Assembly (NCBI GenBank): GCA_027058925.1
Contig: JALTAS010000021.1
Coordinates: 1 to 21,631, forward strand
Direction: 5' to 3'
DNA from: Persephonella sp.
Lineage (GTDB): Bacteria > Aquificota > Aquificia > Aquificales > Hydrogenothermaceae
DNA: 21,631 nucleotides
Within the stretch, counting starts at the first letter, position 1; each line of letters opens with the position of its first letter. Positions 8,027 through 13,735 of this stretch are shown in pieces. A program made the position numbers and the translations under genes. The notes beneath the pieces were generated by a model that was given only the letters and a program-made list of their open reading frames with translations, had not been told where the DNA came from and ran no database searches.

Positions 8027-8845
8027 ATGGTAAAAAAAGAGAGGATAGATAAGCTTCTTGTTGATAGGGGATTTGTTGATAGCAGGGAAAAAGCCCAGAG
8101 GCTTATTATGTCCGGCGTTGTTTTTGTCAATGGGCAAGTGATTGATAAACCGGGAACAAAGGTAAAGATTGATGCCAAGATATACATAAAAGAAAAAGAG
8201 AGATATGTTTCCAGGGGTGGCTACAAACTTGAAAAAGGGATAAAAGTTTTTAATCCTGATATAAAAGGCAAAATCTGTATTGATATAGGATCGTCAACAG
8301 GAGGTTTTACAGACTGCCTCTTACAGCATGGTGCAAAAAAGGTTTATGCTGTTGATGTTGGAACACACCAGCTACATGAAAAGCTTAGGAAAGATCCAAG
8401 GGTTGTTCTACTTGAGAAAACAAACGCAAGGTATCTTACAAAAAAGGAAATACCTGAAAGGATTCAGTTTTTTGTTTCAGATGTTTCTTTTATATCTATC
8501 CTTAAAATACTTCCCAATATATGCGATCTTATTGAGGACGGTGCTGAAGGGATAATACTTATAAAGCCTCAGTTTGAACTTTCAAAAAAGGAAGTAAAGG
8601 GAGGGGTTGTAAAAGATCTTGAACTTCATAAAAAAGCGGTTAAGAATGTAATTGAGGGGCTTGAGAAAAGCTGTTATTGTGCTAAAGATATAGACTTCTC
8701 TGAAACATGGGGACCTGAAGGAAATATAGAGTTCCTGGCATATTTAATAAAAAAAGATGATAATAGTCAATGCAAAGGAAAGATAACAGATGAGAAAATA
8801 GATATCACTGTTAAAAAAGCCCATGAAAAATTCAGAAATAGATGA
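8027..8845 (+). CDS. tlyA: TlyA-family rRNA 2'-O-methyltransferase (S4 + FtsJ-like domains)
   Basis: Methylates ribose of cytidine in rRNA (16S and/or 23S) using SAM; some members are also called hemolysin A. The 272 residues hold an S4 RNA-binding domain (about 3-55), the linker motif SRGGYKLEK (62-70) and a Rossmann methyltransferase with motif I DIGSSTGGFTD (86-96). Later come VSDVSFIS and KPQFELSKKEVKGGVV, all typical of TlyA. The start region reads GTG-TTG-ATG in frame (8021, 8024, 8027). GATAGG at 8013-8018 is 8 bp from the ATG but too close to the GTG, so I chose the ATG. The C-terminal 25 residues are a basic, lysine-rich tail. Transcribed on its own or with the LysR gene 73 bp downstream. 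Confidence 0.94.
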   Translation: MVKKERIDKLLVDRGFVDSREKAQRLIMSGVVFVNGQVIDKPGTKVKIDAKIYIKEKERYVSRGGYKLEKGIKVFNPDIKGKICIDIGSSTGGFTDCLLQHGAKKVYAVDVGTHQLHEKLRKDPRVVLLEKTNARYLTKKEIPERIQFFVSDVSFISILKILPNICDLIEDGAEGIILIKPQFELSKKEVKGGVVKDLELHKKAVKNVIEGLEKSCYCAKDIDFSETWGPEGNIEFLAYLIKKDDNSQCKGKITDEKIDITVKKAHEKFRNR

Positions 8846-8918
8846 TTATCCTCATAGAAATTGCTTTTTTGAAAGATATTAACTAACTTATGTAGGAGAA
8901 AAATGAAAAGGGTATGAA

Positions 8919-9803
8919 ATGGAAGTTTTGGACTACCACAAGCTGAAAATCTTTAAAACTGTTGCAGATACAAGAAGTTTTTCTAAAGCTGCAGAGCTTT
9001 TGTTTCTTTCTCAGCCAACGGTAACTCTCCAGATAAAAAAGATAGAGAATTATCTGGGAATAACCCTTTTTAAAAGAGAAAAAAAAGGTGTTATTCTGAC
9101 GGAAGAAGGAAAACTGCTGTACCAGTATGCATCAAAAATTCTTGATGATTACAGCCTTCTTGAGGAAGGACTTTCTAATCTAAGGGAAAATCTTCAAAAA
9201 AGCCTTAGGATAGGGGCAAGTACAACAATTGGAGATTTCCTGCTTCCTGATATACTTCCCGACTTTATAAAAAACAAGGGAGACATAAAAGTAAACCTTT
9301 TTGTTGGAAACTCTAAAGAGATTGAAGAAGGAATACTGTCAAAAACATTCTACATAGGGCTTATAGAGGATGAGGTTCATTCTAACAAATATGAACAGTT
9401 TGAGTTTTTTTCTGATGAGATCATCTTGATAGCTTCTAAAAATATGGATATTCCTGAGGTTGTTAAACCTGAGGATCTTAAAAATTACAGATTTGTATTC
9501 AGGGAACAGGGATCAGGAACGAGAAATATTGTTGAAAAAAAGCTTGAAAAAAAAGGTGTTAAGATAAAGGCGGATATTGAGATAAGTAGCAGTAAAGCGA
9601 TAGCAAGATTTGTTGCAAACTCCGATTATCTTTCTTTTGTATCAAGACTTGTTGTTAAAAATCTTCTTGGAATACATCTGAAGGAAATCAGGGTTAAGGA
9701 TCTCAAATTTACAAGGAAATTTTACTGTATAACACAAAAAAATATCAGACTTCCAAAGATTGATAGGGAGTTTGTAAGTTATCTTCTGAATCTTGAGAGT
9801 TAA
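8919..9803 (+). CDS. LysR-type transcriptional regulator
   Basis: DNA-binding regulator of 294 residues. The N-terminal winged HTH (about 5-65) reads HKLKIFKTVADTRSFSKAAE and LFLSQPTVTLQIKKIENYLG, the classic LysR signature, followed by LFKRE and a linker helix. The C-terminal two-lobed effector domain (about 90-290) has RIGASTTIGDFLLPDILPDF. The sequence is closest in style to CysB/CbbR/YeiE-like members, but no target gene can be named, since the usual divergent neighbour is absent. Translation may be tied to a four-codon open frame just upstream (8903-8917, Met-Lys-Arg-Val-stop) that carries the better ribosome site. The regulator's own ATG at 8919 has AAAAGGG about 6 bp before it. Confidence 0.93.
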   Translation: MEVLDYHKLKIFKTVADTRSFSKAAELLFLSQPTVTLQIKKIENYLGITLFKREKKGVILTEEGKLLYQYASKILDDYSLLEEGLSNLRENLQKSLRIGASTTIGDFLLPDILPDFIKNKGDIKVNLFVGNSKEIEEGILSKTFYIGLIEDEVHSNKYEQFEFFSDEIILIASKNMDIPEVVKPEDLKNYRFVFREQGSGTRNIVEKKLEKKGVKIKADIEISSSKAIARFVANSDYLSFVSRLVVKNLLGIHLKEIRVKDLKFTRKFYCITQKNIRLPKIDREFVSYLLNLES

Positions 9804-9861
9804 ATATCTTTTTATTAAAAAAGTACTTGACTTATTTTAATTTATTATTAATAATAGATAC

Positions 9862-9927
9862 TATTACTGGTGTCGTTCACCACCACTCTCCCCCTTTCCC
9901 GTGGGCCCTTTAGGGCTCACTCTTTTT
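9862..9927 (+). ncRNA. Candidate C-rich small RNA ending in an intrinsic terminator
   Basis: The 54 bp at 9867-9920 are 63% GC (34 of 54), far above the surrounding AT-rich DNA, in the gap between two convergent genes. A possible promoter lies just upstream: TTGACT (9827-9832), 16 bp, TAATAA (9849-9854). The inferred RNA of about 65 nt would have a small hairpin TGGTG/CACCA (9868-9882), a single-stranded pyrimidine run containing CTCTCCCCC and TTTCCC (9886-9900), and the terminator hairpin. The C-rich run is anti-Shine-Dalgarno in character. The alternative is simply the 3' untranslated end of the LysR message. The -10 is weak; structure and composition are the main support. Confidence 0.33.
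9901..9927 (+). terminator. Rho-independent terminator
   Basis: An 8-bp stem GTGGGCCC/GGGCTCAC (one G-T pair) closes a TTTA loop (9901-9920) and is followed by TCTTTTT. It stops plus-strand transcription coming from the LysR gene or the candidate small RNA before kdsD. The minus-strand side lacks a T-run after the stem, so it works in one direction. The T-run runs into the kdsD stop codon (9926-9928). Confidence 0.85.
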
Positions 9928-10915
9928 AAATAGCACCACTTTTAAGTATATCATGCATATGAACAAGACCTACAGGTTTTTCTTTTTTTACTACTGGAAG
10001 AACGGTTATATTGAATTTTTCCATTATCTCAAGAGCCTCAACCACAAGAATATCCTGTGTAATCTTTTTTGGATTTTTTGTCATAGCTTCATCAGTTTTG
10101 CTTCTGTCAATACTTCCACCTTTTCTGATAAACCTTCTAAGATCTCCATCTGTTATTATCCCGACAAGGTTATTTTCTTTATCAACAACAAGAGAGGTTC
10201 CAAATCCTTTTTCTGACATTACAATGACAGTTTCCTTCAAAGGAGTGTCAGGCATAACCACAGGAAGTTCATCTCCTGTGTGCATTATTTCGGATACTCT
10301 CATAAGCTTTTTACCTAAAGATCCTCCAGGGTGAAATCTGGCAAAATCTTCAGCTGTAAAACCTCTCAATTCAAGAAGTGCAATGGCAAGAGCATCTCCA
10401 AGTGCAAGTGTTGCTGTTGATGATGATGTTGGGGCGAGGTTAAGGGGACAGGCTTCTTTCTTCACATTTAAAAAAAGGTGAACATCGCTCTCTTTCGCAA
10501 GAGATGATTCTGGATTGTTTGTTATTGAGATAACTTTATGTCCCCATCTTTTTATTGTTGGGATTACAGCAAGAAGTTCCGGAGTTTCTCCACTGTTTGA
10601 TATGGCGAGTATCACATCTCCCTTTGAGATCATTCCAAGATCACCGTGTATAGCTTCAGCAGGGTGTAAGAAAAAGGAAGGTGTTCCTGTTGATGCGAGG
10701 GTTGCTGCTATCTTCTGTCCTATATGTCCTGATTTTCCCATTCCTGTAACTATTATCTTTCCCTGTGTGTTCAAGATAATTTTAACAGCTTTATCAAAAC
10801 TGTCATCTAAAGCTGACATGAGATCTTCTATCGCATTTTTTTCCTCTTTTAGTACCCTTTTCCCTATCTCAACAGCTTTAAGCTCCTTCAGGTTCAATTT
10901 CCTCTTTACCTCCAT
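9926..10915 (-). CDS. kdsD: Arabinose-5-phosphate isomerase (KpsF/GutQ family)
   Basis: Converts ribulose 5-phosphate to arabinose 5-phosphate, the first step toward Kdo for lipopolysaccharide. The protein (329 residues from this start) has a SIS sugar-isomerase domain with TGMGKSGHIGQK (about 57-68), HPAEAIHGDLG, AISNSGET and FHPGGSLGKKL. Two CBS domains follow (about 205-325). Start choice is open. The ATG at 10915 has only a distant AAGGA. A perfect GGAGGT lies just after it and 10 bp before an in-frame TTG at 10897, which is a serious alternative. A GTG at 10936 is unlikely. The gene overlaps the 3' end of the PSP1 gene by 38 bp (20 bp with the TTG), consistent with coupled translation as last gene of the tmk operon. 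Confidence 0.93.
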   Translation of the reverse strand: MEVKRKLNLKELKAVEIGKRVLKEEKNAIEDLMSALDDSFDKAVKIILNTQGKIIVTGMGKSGHIGQKIAATLASTGTPSFFLHPAEAIHGDLGMISKGDVILAISNSGETPELLAVIPTIKRWGHKVISITNNPESSLAKESDVHLFLNVKKEACPLNLAPTSSSTATLALGDALAIALLELRGFTAEDFARFHPGGSLGKKLMRVSEIMHTGDELPVVMPDTPLKETVIVMSEKGFGTSLVVDKENNLVGIITDGDLRRFIRKGGSIDRSKTDEAMTKNPKKITQDILVVEALEIMEKFNITVLPVVKKEKPVGLVHMHDILKSGAI

Positions 10916-11753
10916 TTTTGAAACCACATCCTTCACACGGAAGTTTTTTATAAATACTCAATTCATCAAGCCGATCAAAGCTGTAAGTGACAATCTCTCC
11001 AATATTAGATATGAATGTGATCTCCTCTTTTATGAAATCATAACTTTTTACTTTGAAAGTTTTTCCGTTAATCTCAACCTCACTGTCTATCTCAGGAAGG
11101 TTTTTTCTGATAGAGTAGTTATCTATCTCAAAAGCCAGACAGCACATTAACCTTCCACAGATTCCTGTAAATTTTGATGGTGTGGGAGGAAGATTTTGTT
11201 CTTCAAGCATCTCAACATTGACAGTATCAAACCTGTCTATAAAAAGGGAGCAACAGCACTGGTTTCCACAAACCCCTATTGCTCCTGCCATCTGAACGCC
11301 ATCCCTCACGCCTACCTGCCTCATCTCTATTCTCATTCTTAATTTTCTTGCAAGTTCCTTAACAAGCTGCCTGAAATCAACACGACCTTCAGAAACATAA
11401 TAAAAGAGTATTTTTGATCTGTTGAGGGGAATGTAAGATTTTAGAAGGTTCATCTTCAGCCCTAAATTTTCAGCTAACTTTTTGCATAGATTAAGAGCTT
11501 TTTCTGCTTCTTTTTCGTGTTTATCAAATATGTTAATATCCTTCTTTGTAGCTTTTCTTAAAAATCTGTACGGTGATGGATTTTCAGTATCAGGAACTGA
11601 TCTGCCAACCACGAGGACAAGCTCCTCACCTTTTTCTGTCTCAACAACAATAAAATCTCCTTTCTGAACATTTTCAGGAACATTGTCAAGATCGCTGAAT
11701 TTATGTGTATCCAAAAATCTTATTCTCACAGTTTTTGTATCTATAGAAACCAT
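10878..11753 (-). CDS. ricT: PSP1 domain protein, RicT/YaaT-like
   Basis: Homologue of Bacillus RicT (YaaT), part of a [4Fe-4S]-bearing complex that affects RNA processing by RNase Y and sporulation/biofilm control in that group. Its job in Gram-negative thermophiles is not established. The 291 residues contain the PSP1 core with cysteines at 162, 166-168 (CGNQCCC) and 199, 204, 205 in GICGRLMCCLAFE, the family hallmark. A further CEGC (273-276) lies at the C-terminus. The ATG at 11753 has GGAGG 5 bp ahead, one base after the holB stop. The order tmk-holB-PSP1 recalls tmk-yaaQ-yaaR-holB-yaaT of Bacillus. RicA and RicF partners are not seen here. Confidence 0.88.
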   Translation of the reverse strand: MVSIDTKTVRIRFLDTHKFSDLDNVPENVQKGDFIVVETEKGEELVLVVGRSVPDTENPSPYRFLRKATKKDINIFDKHEKEAEKALNLCKKLAENLGLKMNLLKSYIPLNRSKILFYYVSEGRVDFRQLVKELARKLRMRIEMRQVGVRDGVQMAGAIGVCGNQCCCSLFIDRFDTVNVEMLEEQNLPPTPSKFTGICGRLMCCLAFEIDNYSIRKNLPEIDSEVEINGKTFKVKSYDFIKEEITFISNIGEIVTYSFDRLDELSIYKKLPCEGCGFKNGGKEEIEPEGA

Positions 11754-11754
11754 A

Positions 11755-12678
11755 TTATCCTCCTGTTTTGAGATTGAAGTACATTCCCTCAATCGCTAAT
11801 TTTTTCTTCACACCTTTTGAAATAGCTTTTTTCAATTCTTGATTTTCTTTAATAAATCTATCATAAAAATCCGGGCTTATATCCCCTTTCAATGTCTTTT
11901 TATATAGGATTTTTTCAACAATATCCATTATTCTGTTTATGTCTTCCTGATCAAGCTTATCGAATATCTCACCCAGAGTTATTATTCCTTCAGGATGTAT
12001 CTCATCTAAAGAAAGAATTGTGAATAGATCTTTTGCGTATTTAAAGAGGTTTGGTTTTTTCAGTATCGTTTCAGGAATGCACAAACTTCCGTCTGAAAGT
12101 GCCACAGCGGTTTTTAACAGCTTTTCGTCCATCCCTTCAAGAGAGAGTATGTGTTTTATCTCTTCAGATTTTAAAGGTCTAAACCTTATCTTTTTGCATC
12201 TTGATACGATTGTTGGAAGCAAAAGCTGTAGGTTTGATGTTGTAAGTATTATCATGCTGTTGTGTGGTGGTTCTTCAAGTGTTTTCAGGAGTGCATTGGA
12301 CGCCTCTACATTCATCTTTTCTGCTTTTTCTATTATTACCACTTTTTTACCTTTTAGCCTCAGAAAATCAATAACTGATCTTATCTGATCAATTTTTATC
12401 TCTTTTTCTGGGGAAATCAGCATTATATCAGGATGAGGATTCAGCTGTGTGCTTTTATATATATTTGATATTGTATTGTCTGTCAGTCTGCAGCTTTCAC
12501 ACTCTCCACAGCCAAATCCGTATCCTTTTTCACACAGAAAAGCTCTTGCTGTCAAAAGGGCTATCAGTTTTTTTCCTGTGCAGTCTTTTCCCTCAAAGAG
12601 AAATGAGTAAGAACTGTAGCCTTTATCTAAAAACAGCCTTATTATCTTTTTTGTTTCCTCATGTCCTATCACTTTCAT
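11755..12678 (-). CDS. holB: DNA polymerase III delta' subunit
   Basis: Clamp-loader subunit that helps load the beta sliding clamp. The 307-residue protein has an AAA+ fold with a degenerate Walker A (GKDCTGKK, 30-37), as expected for delta', which need not hydrolyse ATP. A zinc site is formed by Cys 49, 57, 60 and 63 (pattern C-x7-C-x2-C-x2-C). Further marks are the strand-2 IIEKAEKMNVEASNALLKTL, LEEPPHNSMIILTTSN, and the SRC motif in IVSRCKKIRFRPL. It lies 5 bp downstream of tmk and 1 bp before the PSP1 gene. DnaX (tau/gamma) is a paralogue but would be longer and have an intact Walker A, so delta' is preferred. Confidence 0.92.
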   Translation of the reverse strand: MKVIGHEETKKIIRLFLDKGYSSYSFLFEGKDCTGKKLIALLTARAFLCEKGYGFGCGECESCRLTDNTISNIYKSTQLNPHPDIMLISPEKEIKIDQIRSVIDFLRLKGKKVVIIEKAEKMNVEASNALLKTLEEPPHNSMIILTTSNLQLLLPTIVSRCKKIRFRPLKSEEIKHILSLEGMDEKLLKTAVALSDGSLCIPETILKKPNLFKYAKDLFTILSLDEIHPEGIITLGEIFDKLDQEDINRIMDIVEKILYKKTLKGDISPDFYDRFIKENQELKKAISKGVKKKLAIEGMYFNLKTGG

Positions 12679-12683
12679 GACTT

Positions 12684-13307
12684 TTAGATTATATTCCTGT
12701 TTTTTAAAATCTCTATAATCTGGCTGAATATCTTTTCAGGTGGTTCAAGGCCGTTTAAAACAATTATTCTGTCTTTTTCTTCCTGTGCTATTTTTAAAAA
12801 TCCTTCCCTTAGTTTTTTGTGAAAATCTAATTCCTCTTTTTCTATTCTGTCTTTTTCTCTTGTTTTCTGGATTCTTTTTAGACCTTCCTCTACCGGAATA
12901 TCAATCAAAAATGTTATGTCAGGTTTAATATTCTCAGATGCGATGCTGTTCATTTTCTTCACAAACTCGATGTCTAACCCTCTTGCGTATCCCTGATATG
13001 CAAGTGTTGAGTCTATAAATCTGTCGCATACGACTGTGTAGCCCTGACTGATTTTAGGTTTTATAAGGTTGCGAATATGAAAATTTCTGTCTGCTTCATA
13101 AAGAAACAGCTCAGCAAGGGGAGGGAAGATCTCATCTGAATGGGAGAGCAGAATTTCTCTTATTTTTTTACCTGTTTTTGTTCCTCCCGGTTCCTTCGTC
13201 AGAATAACTTTTTTATTTTTTTCAATCAGGTAGTTGTGGAGCATAACAGACTGGGTTGATTTTCCTGCTCCTTCTATCCCTTCAAACGTTATAAAGTGTC
13301 CTCTCAT
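12684..13307 (-). CDS. tmk: Thymidylate kinase
   Basis: Phosphorylates dTMP to dTDP for DNA synthesis. The 207 residues match the family. P-loop is FEGIEGAGKST (8-18), followed by KEPGGT (38-43), the DR(F) motif in VVCDRFIDSTLAYQG (92-106) and a LID region rich in Arg/Glu after FLIDIPVEEGLKR. The EGAGKS P-loop with basic residues in the LID is of the bacterial type. The ATG at 13305-13307 is preceded by GCAGGA. It is the first gene of tmk-holB-ricT-kdsD, and a TATAAT box sits about 30 bp upstream. Confidence 0.96.
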   Translation of the reverse strand: MRGHFITFEGIEGAGKSTQSVMLHNYLIEKNKKVILTKEPGGTKTGKKIREILLSHSDEIFPPLAELFLYEADRNFHIRNLIKPKISQGYTVVCDRFIDSTLAYQGYARGLDIEFVKKMNSIASENIKPDITFLIDIPVEEGLKRIQKTREKDRIEKEELDFHKKLREGFLKIAQEEKDRIIVLNGLEPPEKIFSQIIEILKNRNII

Positions 13308-13336
13308 CTTATTTCCTGCTGAGTTTAATCAGACAG

Positions 13337-13342
13337 ATTATA
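13337..13342 (-). promoter_or_regulatory. Putative -10 box of the tmk operon
   Basis: A perfect TATAAT on the minus strand, about 30 bp before the tmk ATG, with no good -35 at 16-18 bp (AGTATG is the nearest). It shares the 112-bp divergent region with the nfu promoter candidate. Confidence 0.4.
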
Positions 13343-13383
13343 CAATAATTGAGCAAGATCATACTTATTATATTTTATTGGGA

Positions 13384-13389
13384 TATAAT
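13384..13389 (+). promoter_or_regulatory. Putative -10 box of nfu
   Basis: A perfect TATAAT on the plus strand, 30 bp before the nfu ATG, preceded at 17 bp by the weak ATACTT. The two facing -10 boxes are about 42 bp apart, so both genes may compete for or share one regulatory region. Confidence 0.4.
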
Positions 13390-13419
13390 GAATTGCAAAA
13401 TAAAATGGAGGTGTATGTA

Positions 13420-13701
13420 ATGACTCAAGAACAAAAGGAAAAAGTTCAGATAGATAGGGCTAAGGTTGAAGAGGTTCTTGAAAAGATAAGACCTGCTCTC
13501 AGGTTTGATGGAGGAGATGTTGAGCTTGTTGATATAGGTGAGGATGGAACAGTTTATGTCAGACTGATGGGAGCATGCCATGGATGTGCTATGTCACTTG
13601 TTACCCTGAAAGGTGGAATTGAGATGAAGCTGAAAGAGGAAATTCCTGAAGTAAAAGAGGTTGTTGCTGTAAATCTTGATCAGGGATTTGGAGGGTTTTA
13701 A
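13420..13701 (+). CDS. NifU C-terminal-like iron-sulfur carrier (Nfu)
   Basis: Small Fe-S cluster scaffold or carrier that delivers [4Fe-4S] clusters to apo-proteins in the cytoplasm. The 93 residues consist of one NifU C-terminal domain: VEEVLEKIRPALRFDGGDVEL (17-36, written in part), then LMGACHGCAMSLVTLKGGIE with the cluster ligands Cys 53 and Cys 56, and a C-terminal VVAVNLDQGFGGF. The ATG at 13420 has GGAGGT 7 bp before it. An in-frame ATG at 13405 lies just ahead of that ribosome site and is not used. The stop codon directly abuts that of glnE on the other strand. Confidence 0.95.
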   Translation: MTQEQKEKVQIDRAKVEEVLEKIRPALRFDGGDVELVDIGEDGTVYVRLMGACHGCAMSLVTLKGGIEMKLKEEIPEVKEVVAVNLDQGFGGF

Positions 13702-13735
13702 TCAGCCCTCCCTCAGAGTTTTCATCTCTCTGAGG
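13690..13735. repeat. Two adjacent inverted repeats at the nfu/glnE junction
   Basis: GGAGGG/CCCTCC (13690-13695 with 13706-13711) encloses both abutting stop codons in a 10-base loop. A second, 8-bp perfect repeat CCTCAGAG/CTCTGAGG (13711-13718 with 13728-13735) lies in the last codons of glnE. Neither is followed by a T-run, so intrinsic termination is doubtful, but hairpins on both strands could protect or end the two messages. Confidence 0.4.

Noticed and set aside
10515..11150. Plus-strand open frame of 211 codons
   Set aside because: It is the antisense shadow of kdsD and the PSP1 gene, low in complexity and rich in Ser/Phe. Both minus-strand genes have clear domain motifs.
13349..13354. 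TTGAGC as a -35 element for nfu
   Set aside because: It is 29 bp from the TATAAT at 13384, too far for a sigma-70 promoter.
13234..13419. Long N-terminal extension of nfu
   Set aside because: It runs into tmk on the other strand. The ATG at 13420 has a perfect GGAGGT and gives a normal Nfu length.
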